Assembly: GCA_001953115.1 (NCBI GenBank)
Contig: LSSL01005234.1
Coordinates: 1 to 17,724 of the forward strand
DNA from: Smittium mucronatum
Taxonomy: Eukaryota; Kickxellomycota; Harpellomycetes; Harpellales; Legeriomycetaceae
Direction: 5' to 3'
Length of the DNA stretch: 17,724 nucleotides
This document shows, in pieces, positions 1 through 9,360 of this stretch. The position numbers and the translations under genes are program-made. Under the pieces are notes generated by a model. The model was given only the letters and a program-made list of their open reading frames with translations, did no database searches and had not been told where the DNA came from. Position 1 is the first letter of the stretch, and each line of letters opens with the position of its first letter.

Positions 1-410
1 TCATGAAATAAGGACCAGTAATATAAATAGCTCAGTTAAATGCCGGTATGCGGAACTTCCGGATTTATAAGCAGATGGAACGATATAGAATCTATCAGAA
101 GAACACCAGAATCAGCGAAGAGATATAAAAACCGAGTCATTTGACAACTTGAAACCTTGCGACTACTTTTCTCTTAACAAATTCCTATTAGTATCGTTAA
201 TAAACTACTATTGATTCTACATCCTAAAAATGAGTACTTAAATCACAAACATCAACTTAAACAAACCCAATTCCGTGCTACTAACATTGGACTACAAGGC
301 ACGAAGGGAAAGCTTGGCTCGGTCGTCGCTAGCTTATCCGAAACGTGATAACCATCAAAACCAAGAAATCAATGCGGCGATATTCATAAGCACCTTTTTT
401 TTAAGGTGAG
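1..410. other. Unidentified G+C-elevated block at the window edge
   Basis: This block stands out from all that follows: sampled 60-base lines run at about 38-48% G+C against roughly 20% in the flank, and the change is abrupt near position 410. It contains a short hairpin (CGGAA at 51-55 with TTCCG at 57-61) and ends in another at 391-408. Two overlapping plus-strand frames are free of TAA/TAG: 178-345 and 242-445. They contain runs such as TQFRATNIGLQGTKGKLG and YPKRDNHQNQEINAAIF, but their residue usage is unlike the other coding remnants here and neither has a start with a ribosome binding site. I could not match the block to conserved 16S, 23S or 5S rRNA segments, RNase P RNA, tmRNA, or group I or II intron cores. 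It could be a structured RNA, a fragment of a foreign element, or the end of a gene lying to the left. Confidence 0.4.
391..408. repeat. Hairpin at the edge of the G+C-rich block
   Basis: CACCTT (391-396) and AAGGTG (403-408) are perfect complements around a loop of six T. It marks the point where G+C falls to background. No U-run follows on the plus strand, so a terminator role is not shown. Confidence 0.45.
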
Positions 411-448
411 ATAAGCAAATTGAAAATGTAAAATTTTTGGAAATTTAG

Positions 449-1157
449 CAAAAAAAAAATTATAATATATTTAACAAATATCCTCATTATGATAAAAAAA
501 TTAAATTTTCAATAGTTAAAATTATCAAATTAAATTAATGGAATGTTTTTTTCTTATCTAACAACGTTTATATTTTTTAAATTATAATTCTAGGTTATAA
601 ACGAGAGACTTTAAAAATTGAATAATTCGAAAAATACTGCAGAAAAATATATCATGCTTAAATCCACTCGTCAATCGCGCTAATATTTGGAATTAATTAA
701 AACCCAAATCATATACCCCCCCCTCAAAAAAACATGTCCCTTTTTTGATAAAGGTGTCATGAGATACTCTGATAAGACTATATTTTTTACAGAGAATAAA
801 GAGCTTAATAATTTATACTTATTAAGTGATTTTTTTAAGAGCACCGCATTTAATTAGCTAAAAGTATTTTCTTCTTTAATTTGAGAAAATAAAACCAATA
901 AAGCAAAAACTATTTAATTTTGAGTTTCAAAATCATGTGATGAATTATCTAAATAATGTATAAAAATCACAAATATCATGATTAAAAATAATATCCCCGA
1001 TAATAAAACCGTAAAAAATATTGAAAATATTTAATTTATCAGTTTTAAATATTCTAGCCCTCGAATTATTATCTGCAAACCTCCAAATTCTAACACTTAA
1101 ATGTTAAACGGTTAAAATAAATAAATCTTTAAAATAAATTTTTAGCTATAATATTAA
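449..1157. other. AT-rich stretch without a supported gene
   Basis: All frames carry TAA/TAG at about the rate expected for this composition. In the most protein-like plus-strand frame, G is not biased to any codon position (21, 22 and 16 at positions 1, 2 and 3 by hand count), so I do not call it coding. A run of eight C lies at 716-723. A hairpin followed by T residues lies at 804-836. Confidence 0.5.
804..836 (+). terminator. Possible AT-only hairpin terminator
   Basis: CTTAATAA (804-811) pairs perfectly with TTATTAAG (819-826) across a 7-base loop. After three bases comes a run of seven T (830-836). The form is that of an intrinsic terminator, but the stem is almost all A-T and such stems arise easily in this background. 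Confidence 0.2.
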
Positions 1158-1283
1158 AATTTTTTCATCAAATTGACTTTAGATAGAGAAATTTTATTTG
1201 AAAAAACGCTTATTGAAGAGTTTTTTCCGTTTAAAAATGATATAATCTTTTTAACTTCTAAGCGCAATTGACCAGCAGACTAA
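1158..1283 (+). pseudogene. Coding-like remnant, 41 codons with TGA read as Trp
   Basis: Between a TAA at 1155-1157 and a TAA at 1281-1283 one frame is open except for a TGA at 1269-1271. It reads like protein, including LTLDREILFEKTLIEEFF followed by FKNDIIFLTSKRN, then the TGA. The spacing of LDRE and the later hydrophobic FLTS loosely recalls the D-loop to H-loop stretch of an ABC-transporter ATPase, but the switch histidine is not there and no Walker motifs were found nearby, so this is only a thought. No ATG or ribosome binding site begins the frame. It is probably an interior scrap of a decayed gene, and a chance frame remains possible. Confidence 0.25.
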
Positions 1284-1580
1284 ATTTTAATCTTTCATTA
1301 GTTTTTTTTCGTAAAAAGTGTATCAAGTAACGATAAATTAAATATTCAAATTCAGAATTGATATATTGAACACATATGTTTACAAATAATACAATAGCTT
1401 GTAAATATGTATATATTTATAGAAATTTACTGTATAAAAGCACTATTTTCCTCATTTTTTATTGAAGAAAATAAATTTAACACAAAAAATTAGTAGAAGG
1501 TTTAGAATATGATTAATTTTAGAAAGACGAATTTTTTCAAATCGATAAATTATAATAATACTTAAATTCAGTTTATAAAA

Positions 1581-1703
1581 ATGACATATATACCACGGGA
1601 ATATGATGCAATGCCCCGATGAAAATATAATCATACCATAAATTTGAAGAATTTACGATTTAAAAATACTTATATCACTCAGAAAATTGTAAAAAAATCG
1701 TAA
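1581..1703 (+). CDS. Possible 40-codon small ORF or gene stub (TGA as Trp)
   Basis: ATG at 1581 opens a frame that runs to TAA at 1701-1703 if the TGA at 1620-1622 is Trp. The start reads MTYIPREYDAMPR and the rest is basic (KNLRFKNTYITQKIVKK). G+C rises locally around 1597-1620. No Shine-Dalgarno sequence precedes the ATG. The protein is unrecognised. A longer minus-strand frame over the same bases (1452-1634) is low-complexity I/F/K and looks like a shadow. This may be a fragment of a decayed gene. Confidence 0.22.
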
Positions 1704-2128
1704 AATATTTATAAAGAGTGAAGCTGTAATTAGTATATAACTCAATAAAACACAAAAAATCTTGTAATATAAAAGAAATCACAGCCAATAAAAAGGCTAA
1801 TGCATCAAATGCGAGTATTTATTCTTATTAAATTTTTATAAAAGAAAAAAATGGATGTAATGGAAAGATAAAAGTTCCAAAATTAACTCGCATTTATAAA
1901 AATAATAAACACTAATAGTATGCTGACTCAGTTTATATCATTAGATATTAATTAAAAACTTATAGCTTAAAGCTATTGATATATACAGTGAAAAAAAATC
2001 CAAACTTTGGGTAAGTTCGCAAATGTGCATCATTATATGATGTATAAATTAATAGATCTTTTTACTATGTTTTTTTTTCTGAAACAAGATCGCAAAAAAA
2101 AACATAATTTCTAAGTTAGGAACTCCCT
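1704..2128. other. AT-rich stretch without a supported gene
   Basis: The plus-strand frame in register with the stub at 2129 gives protein-like words, but across 1772-2257 its TAA/TAG count (9) is no lower than in the other two frames (8 and 11). I see no supported coding sequence here. Confidence 0.5.
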
Positions 2129-2257
2129 ATGGCGAAAGAAAGGAAAGGTTATTGTCGAGAATTGAAAAAATTGAATGAAGAGACCCAAAAAAAATGAGGA
2201 TATCTCAACATAAGAAACTTCTTATCTGATTATGTAAAAATATTTCCTTTTAAATAA
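2129..2257 (+). CDS. Possible 42-codon small ORF or gene stub (TGA as Trp)
   Basis: ATG at 2129 starts a purine-rich frame ending at TAA 2255-2257 if TGA at 2195-2197 is Trp. A weak Shine-Dalgarno-like AGGA (2118-2121) sits 7 bases before the ATG. The product is basic and helical in look: MAKERKGYCRELKKLNEETQ, then KKW and GYLNIRNFLSDYVKIFPFK. The context KKWGYL makes Trp a natural reading of the TGA. The family is not recognised. It may be the intact 5' end of a gene whose remainder has decayed, since no open continuation follows. Confidence 0.3.
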
Positions 2258-2945
2258 AAAAATTATTTAAAATTTCTTTTATAGTCAATTTATGGGCTCG
2301 TCTTGTATGAAACATGGCCAAAGTAAATAATTCATTGAAACACGTTTTTTCAAAAAGAAATAAAAAAATACCTACTTTTCATTCAATTATATTTGATTAA
2401 GAATATTTTTAAAATTAATGGAATCTGTTTAAATTTAATTGGAAAGATTTCCACGAGATATTAAGTGTGATAAAAGACTATAAAAAATAGCTATTTTCAT
2501 AAAAACGGAAAATGATATGAATTGTATAGACATTTTTACCCAAGCAAAAACAACTAACTTGAAAAATCAATTTAAAAATAAAAATTAGGGTTTTATAATA
2601 GAATTATAAAAATACTTTTGAATTCAAAAAACAATTTTTCCATGATGAAGGATACGAGTAAACATAAAAATTCACAAGAAAAACTTTAAAAATACTAGTT
2701 CTAACTGGTAGGATTTTACGGTGTATATAAACCTAATGTCATTTTAGAAGAATATTTGCGTTTTCTGTATGTTTATTAAAATAATATTTTACTTCTGAAA
2801 TATGAAAACTTGGAAGCTCATAAAAATAAGAAATCCCTAAATTTTAATTGGATGGTAAACTTGATTAAACACTGTTCTTTATTAATCCCAAAAGATTCAT
2901 TGAATAGCTAAAAAGACATAATATTTTTTTATTAAGAATTTTTTA
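2258..2945. other. AT-rich stretch, nothing supported
   Basis: No coding bias, repeat or RNA structure that I could support was seen. Short open runs occur only at the level expected by chance. Confidence 0.5.
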
Positions 2946-3128
2946 ATGCGTGGAAGTCCCACCAACTATATCTCCAACTCAAAATTAATCCGAAAATTTT
3001 CATTTAATCGATATCTAGCTATTAAGCTTCAAGAAAAAAAGGGGGATACCAAAAAAATAGTAAAAAACATATTTACTCTAAAAATTTTTACTATTATATT
3101 ATGTTTTTATAAAAGAATTTATAAGTAA
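2946..3128 (+). CDS. Possible 60-residue basic protein, unrecognised
   Basis: ATG at 2946 opens a 60-codon frame closed by TAA. The first half has higher G+C than its surroundings (MRGSPTNYISNSKLIRKFSF), the middle is charged (KLQEKKGDTKKIVK), and the end is hydrophobic and basic (IFTLKIFTIILCFYKRIYK). No Shine-Dalgarno sequence lies before the ATG. Several frames of this length are expected by chance in 17.7 kb at this base composition, so length alone is not evidence. It could be a small gene, a remnant, or chance. Confidence 0.25.
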   Translation: MRGSPTNYISNSKLIRKFSFNRYLAIKLQEKKGDTKKIVKNIFTLKIFTIILCFYKRIYK

Positions 3129-4784
3129 GTTCTATGAAATATAATTTATTTAATGAGATAATAAATGAAAAAAATTTCATTCGATATTTTTAATATAGTT
3201 GATTATATTTTTTTTTCGATAAAGAATTAGTTTACAAACAAATCCTATAATCGAATAAGTTTAAGCAGAGTCTAAACCCCGCTTCATTTCTATATCAATG
3301 AAAAAATATGTATTTAACCTCTTCAAAACTTATTTTGTATATTTTTGGCTGTATCAAAACATAATAAGTATAAAAGAAATCGTGTAGATTATTATTAAAT
3401 ATAACCGCCTAAAATTTGAATCTGAAATAAAATATTATAGAGTCGAATTTTAATTAGCGGATAATAATAAAAAAATAAAAAAGAATATTTCAACGTTAAA
3501 ATGATAAGTTCGTGGTAAAATAAACTTCGAAATTATAAAATATTTAAATTGTTTTACCAATATTAATATTTAAAATCAATTTCAGATCATCTCGAATTAT
3601 TATGTTTTCGTTAAGGATCGATGTATTCAGGTATTATCTAGGTTTTTTTTCATATATACTATAAATTCATCTAATTTTTGTTGGGGCGTATAGAAGATTT
3701 TATATAATTTTAAATTTTAAAATGGTTGGGGATTCCAAAAAATTAATTGATCATGGAAATGTGAATCAATTTTTATAATAAATTAATAACTATATCCGAA
3801 TATTTCTAAAAGGATATGTGCTGTATTATTTAGGTTAATAAGCATCTGGCATTTATCGAATTAAAAAATCAAGCTTTTTTAATGGGTAATTTCATAAATT
3901 GTGAATAAATTTGACTGAAATTTATTAAAATTATAGCTTAAAGTTATTTTTAATCGATTTTTATTAAATTTTATCTATGAGAAACCCCAAAATCATAAAT
4001 ATTAATCTTCCAAATTAAATTATTCAAATATTAAGATTACAAATTTCGAATACCCAAATATCAAATCTTCAGACTCCAAATATTCAAAACTATAAATTCA
4101 AATTCTTAAACCGAAATTCTAGAAATATTCAGTACACCTAATAGAATTTAAAAATTTATTAATTTCAAAAAAAATAAATACTATGATACCAAACTTAAAC
4201 CGTAATTCTTCAAATAAATACCTAATTTTAGATCATGTTTATTAAAAATGATTTTACAATTAATTTACGCGTTTTTTTTTAGGTAATGATTTTTTTTATA
4301 ATTAAATCAAAATTTTTAAAAATAAAATTTTACTCAATATTATTATATGATTTTCATAAAACGGTAATATTTTAATTTATATATTTTATATTTTTTTGAA
4401 AAAACTTCGTTTTGATATACAAAGATAATCATTTCTTAGAAATATGTGAGTGGATTTCCAGGATTTTCTGTAAAAAATTTATTAATTAGTCTTACTGATT
4501 GTATCAAATACTAAATTGTATAAATTATATATCCAAGAGTATCTTTTTCTCAAAAATTACTTATAAAAATATCTAATACATCGTGATAGGAATTAGATTT
4601 CAATTAATATTTATGTCCCAATCTATGCCTTCAAATCTTTCTTAATTTTCACAAAAATATTTTTTTTCGTAAATTTTGAAAAATTAAAAAAAAAAGATTA
4701 TTTTTTATTTTTTACATAAAATTTAACTGAAAAATTAAAAAAATAACTGAATTTAAACTAAATAATCACTATATATATATATAT
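3129..4784. other. AT-rich stretch with a degenerate tandem array
   Basis: No coding sequence is supported. The only structure of note is the C-containing, G-poor array of CAAAT units at 4011-4124. An AT dinucleotide run (about 4770-4784) lies at the right end. Confidence 0.5.
4011..4124. repeat. Degenerate tandem array, about 15-bp period, CAAAT core
   Basis: CAAAT or a close variant begins at 4011, 4025, 4040, 4055, 4062, 4077, 4085 (CAAAA), 4099 and 4112-4113 (GAAAT). Most steps are 14 or 15 bases, with two short units of 7 and 8 bases that themselves add up to 15. The strand is poor in G across the array. The units have diverged, as in an old tandem duplication. Confidence 0.4.
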
Positions 4785-4916
4785 TTAATATTTTGTTGGG
4801 TATTTGAGCCATGTAAAATGTATGAGAAAGTTAACGGTTCCAAAACCATGATTTATCTACCTTATATCTTGTTCTTCGCCAAATTTTTCACTATATTTCT
4901 TCCAAGAAAAAAAATA
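4785..4916 (-). pseudogene. Coding-like minus-strand remnant, 43 codons with one TAG
   Basis: On the minus strand, from a TAA at 4917-4919 to a TAA at 4785-4787, one frame is interrupted by a single TAG. It reads SWKKYSEKFGEEQDIR before the TAG and INHGFGTVNFLIHFTWLKYP after it. The first part is purine-rich on this strand, as expected of a coding strand in an AT-rich genome. No start signal is visible and no family is recognised. It may be a gene scrap; chance is possible. Confidence 0.22.
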
Positions 4917-5964
4917 TTACTTAATTAAGTTTTAACCGTTTTTACATAATTTTTGGGACCCTAAAATTTCTTAAATTTGAATTTTTTAAGGAACAATTAA
5001 AACCTCACTTAAATTAATGCAATTTATAGACTGGATAAATTATATCCCTATAAAAGTATTCTATTTTTTCCAAAAGATGAGAAATGATTAATAAAAATGT
5101 AAAAAAATCTTCGATTTATTTTATTTTTTCCTTTATGAGCTACCAAATTTATTAAAAAATTGGTTTTACATTCACTTGAAACTGAGAAAAATAAATAATC
5201 AAGGTTTTTTATAGCTCTTAAACCATATATTTTTTATTATGGAAATACTAGAACAATCCCATGTATTAAAATATCTATATCAGTAAAAAAATTAAAATCA
5301 TATTATTTTATTTAGTATTAGCATTATTAATCAATTAAATTTTGAATATATACTTTTTTGAAATATGATAACACTTAATGATATGACCTTAATACTTTTA
5401 AATAATTCATTGATGTTGAATATACTTCATATTAAGAGAAATTATCTAAAATTGACCATATCGATTTTATATATCTTCTTAAAAACTAAAACATATATTT
5501 GAAAACTTCATATCTTTATCATTACAAATAGCCCATATTTTATTTTAAAAAAACGATAGAATTTATTTAGATGCTACCTGAAAGAATAATATTTTTCTGA
5601 AAAAGAAATTGGGATCAATAATAATATTTAATGTATTAATTTTCTTGATTAAAGCTAAAAAGGATTAATAATTTTTTTAGCAAAATTCCCCATTAGCTTT
5701 TTAACCTGCCATATACCTATGAAGAAAATTTATTGATAAATAAAAATTTCTTATTATGAATTAAATTTTAAAAATGTATTTTATTTATAATATAAAGTAA
5801 GTCTAAAATTTATTAAGTAACCAATAATTTTTTCATTTTGAATAAAATATGGAAAAAAATTATAAATGTAGCTTTAGTGAGATAATACAATTGAAATTTT
5901 AAGATATAGGCAATATATGAAATACAATGTAGAAAAAAATAGATAATATTTAATAATTAATAAT

Positions 5965-6000
5965 TATGCTTATATTCGATCTTATTCATCTATAAGCATA
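5965..6000. repeat. 10-bp inverted repeat with 16-base loop
   Basis: TATGCTTATA (5965-5974) and TATAAGCATA (5991-6000) are exact reverse complements, and a G-T pair could extend the stem by one. The loop is ttcgatcttattcatc. No gene lies nearby and no T-run follows. Confidence 0.45.
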
Positions 6001-6435
6001 GCATAAAAATAGATTCAATTTTTCCAATGACAACAAAAAAAAACCCCCATCAATTACTATCACATTTTAACCATTATCAATAAATATTAAAAGTTGAAAA
6101 TCCACAAAAGCAAAATATTTTAATTTTTTTTTAAAGGCCTTAAAATTTTTTGAGTAGTTCATTTGTTTTTTATGTACTGATTAATAGGCTATCAGTTTAA
6201 TACCTGAAGATATTTCGATGAACTCATTTTTTGGTAAATAATAAATCCGTGTTCAAAAAAATATTTTATTTATTAAATAGGATGGAAATTTTAATAAATA
6301 TTTTCTAAAAAGATATATACATCTAATAAAGAATTTGGTCTGTTTTTTGCGTGAAAAACAATATACTTATAATTTTTATTTACTATTAGAAAATTCAAGT
6401 TAAATAAATAATATCACCGCTCACGATATAATGTG

Positions 6436-6453
6436 ATTTTATTTAAATAAAAT
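6436..6453. repeat. Perfect 18-bp AT palindrome
   Basis: ATTTTATTT followed directly by AAATAAAAT is a perfect palindrome with no loop. It could be a cruciform or protein-binding site, but pure A/T palindromes are not rare in this background. Confidence 0.4.
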
Positions 6454-7520
6454 ATTTTAGCAGAATTCAGATTTTTTCTGAATTAATCTCGATATTATCA
6501 TATTCAATCATTTCATTTAAATATAACTAAATCATCGAATAAAATTATTATCAGCTTTTTAGTTATCATTTAATTATAAAAGATAATGCTTCAAAAAAAG
6601 TTTAATTCATAAATATCACATTTTTCTTATGTTTAATATTCTTTAGCCAATTATTATATATAAATCATAAAAAAATATTAGCTAATAATATGTCTAGACA
6701 TTGATTCTGTATTAAAATGAATTAAATTTAGATATTCTTAATGTTTAACATTGTAAAATAATTTCGAGCATGTATACTATATATTATCTCTTTAATTTTA
6801 TTAAAAAATCGATAAAAAATATATATATATATATAAAAGAAATTATAAAAATATGGAAATAAATAATTAAAAATTAAAAAAGAAATCATTCATAAATTTT
6901 ATATATTTTTTAAATAATTCCATACTTTGATAATACTCCCTTAAAGATTTATATTTTCTGTTTTACACATAAATGAAAATGCTGGAATTTTTTTAAATCT
7001 TTGTATTAATAAATTATTTAAGTTTTCTTTTAATCAAATCAACTATAAAAATGGATTAAATTATTAAACTCGTATGGCATAAATTAATAAAATATTTATT
7101 TTATTAACTTCATATCATTATTGTATATTTTTGCATGAAAATCACTAGTATATTTAAAATAAAGTAACCATAAAATGCAATACATTTTCATTATTTAAAA
7201 TTCTATGAGTTATTTTGTTTTAATATTTTTTTTAATAAAAAAATATAAAATAATTGAAAAATCATCATATTTTTTGCTATAGTTTTTTGAGAAAAGTTAA
7301 ATGATATTAATAATTGGTTTTATCGTTTTCAATCGATGCAACATAAGACTATATTCAGTCAGAAATATGAAAAAAATTTGTTGTTTCTGATTTTTCTGAA
7401 TGTTAATGATTAATCAATAAATCGATTTTTTATATTTTACTTGTTTGATGTATTAATCAGGAAATATTAAAACGATTCAAACACAAAATAAAAATGAATT
7501 CAATATATTTATTTTTAGTT

Positions 7521-7539
7521 TACTATAATTTTTATAGTA
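7521..7539. repeat. 8-bp inverted repeat with 3-base loop
   Basis: TACTATAA (7521-7528) and TTATAGTA (7532-7539) are exact reverse complements around TTT. No T-run follows and no gene adjoins. Confidence 0.35.
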
Positions 7540-7854
7540 CCATCTATAATTATTTTAAAATATAAAACGCAAAAATTGACTGAAAACTTCACTTAGCTCA
7601 TCTATTTAGCATCAACTTATCTTAAAAAATATCTTACTCTTGATCATCTTATATTTTGCTGTTATTATATTTTACTTTTAAGGCTATTAAAAATTTAAAA
7701 TGATCGAAAATTTTCTGTTCTTTATTAGATTAAAAAAATTCTACGTTTATTCAAGCCAAATACCATATTAAAATTTTAATTTTATCTTTTATATTCTCAA
7801 TTACGTATTCTCGATGAGAAAAATCAATATTTTTTGGATTAACATAATTTATTG

Positions 7855-7889
7855 ATATGTTTTTTCATATCTTTTTCATATGTTTTTTC
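7855..7889. repeat. Three tandem copies of a 12-bp pyrimidine-rich unit
   Basis: ATATGTTTTTTC (7855-7866), ATATCTTTTTC (7867-7877) and ATATGTTTTTTC (7878-7889) lie head to tail, with a weaker echo (atatatgttttta) just after. The array sits about 55 bases before the ATG at 7945, so it could be part of that ORF's upstream region. It may also be simple slippage. Confidence 0.4.
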
Positions 7890-7944
7890 AATATTGAATC
7901 TAAATATATGTTTTTATTTCTAACTCTCCAAACTTAAATTAAAA

Positions 7945-8178
7945 ATGGTTATTTCTAGATGCATTTTTTGCATTATATTTTTTATTATGCTTTTGTTATT
8001 CGCTTTTCTATTTATTTCAAAAAATATTTATTTAATTGAGAAAATCTCGTTTTTTGGATATGATAGATTGTATTTTTTTAATACTAACATTCGTCAAAAA
8101 ATAGAGCGTGATCAATTATTTTGGGTTCTATTAAAAGTTAAAATTTTTTTGAAAAGTAAAAAATGGGGTTTTTCATAA
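7945..8178 (+). CDS. Possible 77-residue single-span membrane protein
   Basis: ATG at 7945 opens a 77-codon frame ending in TAA at 8176-8178. Residues 5-30 form one long hydrophobic segment (CIFCIIFFIMLLLFAFLFI), enough to span a membrane or act as an uncleaved signal anchor. It is followed by a charged, basic tail that includes NTNIRQKIERDQLFWVLLKV and ends KSKKWGFS. A perfect hairpin lies 32 bases after the stop. No good Shine-Dalgarno sequence precedes the ATG. A few frames of this length are expected by chance, so the case rests on the domain-like layout and the hairpin. The family is not recognised. Confidence 0.35.
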   Translation: MVISRCIFCIIFFIMLLLFAFLFISKNIYLIEKISFFGYDRLYFFNTNIRQKIERDQLFWVLLKVKIFLKSKKWGFS

Positions 8179-8210
8179 AAAAATGCGGAGATGCACGTTA
8201 ATTTTTTTTT

Positions 8211-8234
8211 ACTGTTTTTTTCAAAAAAAACAGT
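8211..8234 (+). terminator. Perfect hairpin downstream of the small membrane ORF
   Basis: ACTG plus seven T (8211-8221), one C, then eight A plus CAGT (8223-8234) form an 11-bp stem with almost no loop. A run of nine T precedes it and TTATTTTT follows. Position and form suit an intrinsic terminator for 7945-8178, though only the four base pairs at the base include G-C. Confidence 0.35.
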
Positions 8235-8692
8235 TTATTTTTAAAATATTCTTATCAAAATGAAATGAGATAATATAAATGTTGATTGAGAATTTCAAAG
8301 TTATCTCCTTAAAAAAAATTAAAAAAAATAATCTTTTTGACTATCAATTTTTATTTACAAAAAAAGCGATTTAGTGATCATAATAATTTCTCTATAAAAA
8401 GAATTAAACCAACGCTCAATATTTCACTTTTTTTGCACAAGTTATAATAAAATAAAATACGGGTAAAATAACCATTAATTATAGTGACTATATTAATAAC
8501 AGAAATTTATAATATCCTTATATTAAATATAATGTGGATTTAATAGTGAAAATTTTGGGCTTATATTAAATTATATGAATATTTGGATGGAATTGAGGTG
8601 CTTATTTTAAATAATAATTTACATAAAATGATTTATTATGTATTCATATTAAGAATCAAATTTTTTAAAGATCTTCCTAAATATTATAATAA
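8235..8692. other. AT-rich stretch, nothing supported
   Basis: No coding bias, repeat or structure was found that I could support. Confidence 0.5.
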
Positions 8693-8869
8693 GACAAAAA
8701 CAATAATTTTAGTATTTATTTATCTACTAAAATAGAGTTTTGTTTCAAAAGCGGTGATTATTTGAATTTTTTCGTAAAAGATTTTTTTTGCAAATTAAGA
8801 TTGGTGTGGGATTTTTGATATCACCCATTTGGGAATTTTATTTCTGGATGAAAAATGCTCAAATTTTAA
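8693..8869 (+). pseudogene. Coding-like frame, 58 codons, two TGA codons at likely Trp sites
   Basis: From just after a TAA to TAA at 8867-8869 the frame is open except for TGA at 8816-8818 and 8849-8851. The reading includes KIEFCFKSGDYLNFFVKDFF and KLRLVWDF, then the first TGA, YHPFGNFISG, the second TGA and KMLKF. The aromatic-rich contexts make Trp a natural reading for both TGA codons, and a TGG Trp lies three codons before the first. There is no ATG early in the frame and no ribosome binding site, so this is more likely the tail of a decayed gene than a whole one. No family is recognised. Confidence 0.32.
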
Positions 8870-9200
8870 CCTATTCATAATCAAAATAAGCTTTGAATTT
8901 GGTAAACAACCCCCCTTCTTATAATTTTGAAAAATGGTATATAATTTAAAAAAATACAGAAAGAAAATGAAAAAATGAAAAAGCCTAGTGTTTAACAGCC
9001 ATGAAGGAACCTGTGAATTATCAAATGCAACTTATGGTTTTTGGATACATTCCATAACAAATAAAACAATAATATTATAAATTTTAGAATGATTAATATA
9101 CCTTTTCCATAAAGAAATTCCGCTATAAAAACGAATATTCTGGCATATAATAACAATAAAAATAAATAAGCTATGAAATTGTGTCAAGAAGGAGTAAATA
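8870..9200. other. Short AT-rich stretch with one weak mini-ORF
   Basis: An 18-codon ATG frame at 9001-9057 (MKEPVNYQMQLMVFGYIP) has locally raised G+C but no ribosome binding site. I do not call it a gene. Confidence 0.45.
9191..9194 (+). promoter_or_regulatory. Shine-Dalgarno-like site before ATG 9201
   Basis: The sequence AAGGAG (9189-9194) lies six bases before ATG at 9201, the classical bacterial spacing. It is the best ribosome binding site seen in the window. Confidence 0.45.
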
Positions 9201-9260
9201 ATGAAGATGTATTTAGCATCACTTTATATGAACACAAATATTCCTAAATATGATTTTTAG
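9201..9260 (+). pseudogene. Truncated gene start with good ribosome binding site
   Basis: ATG at 9201 follows AAGGAG at ideal spacing and encodes MKMYLASLYMNTNIPKYDF before a TAG at 9258-9260. The same frame stays coding-like to 9357 (SRDPLNLVKEIIKCFFHLV, then RQ, a TGA, FRLK and TAA). This suggests a real gene start broken by a nonsense change. Beyond that the frame has TAA/TAG at close to the random rate. The protein is not recognised. Confidence 0.35.
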
Positions 9261-9360
9261 AATAAAAGTATCTTAAATTCTAGAGACCCATTGAATTTGG
9301 TGAAAGAGATTATTAAGTGTTTTTTTCATCTGGTACGTCAGTGATTTCGGTTAAAGTAAG

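Larger units (their letters stand above)
4917..7944. other. 3-kb AT-rich stretch without a supported gene
   Basis: This is the most AT-rich part of the window (about 18% G+C in a sampled line). I found no frame with coding bias. It contains an inverted repeat at 5965-6000, an 18-bp palindrome at 6436-6453, an AT dinucleotide run at about 6820-6834, a palindrome at 7521-7539 and a short tandem repeat at 7855-7889. Confidence 0.5.

Noticed and set aside
1..410. rRNA, tmRNA, RNase P RNA or intron
   Set aside because: None of the conserved sequence blocks of these RNAs that I know could be placed on either strand.
716..723. Run of eight C as a phase-variable tract
   Set aside because: It is unusual in this base composition, but no gene or promoter lies next to it.
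1158..1283. Confident assignment to an ABC-transporter ATPase
   Set aside because: Only loose spacing similarity was seen, with no Walker motifs and no switch histidine.
1452..1634. 60-codon minus-strand frame rich in I, F and K
   Set aside because: Residue use is what random A/T-rich DNA gives, there is no start signal, and it overlaps a better plus-strand frame.
350..2257. A code in which TAA and TAG are also sense codons, making very long plus-strand frames
   Set aside because: Protein-like words appear, but TAA/TAG counts in these frames are not below the other frames (9 against 8 and 11 at 1772-2257), and G shows no codon-position bias at 405-960.
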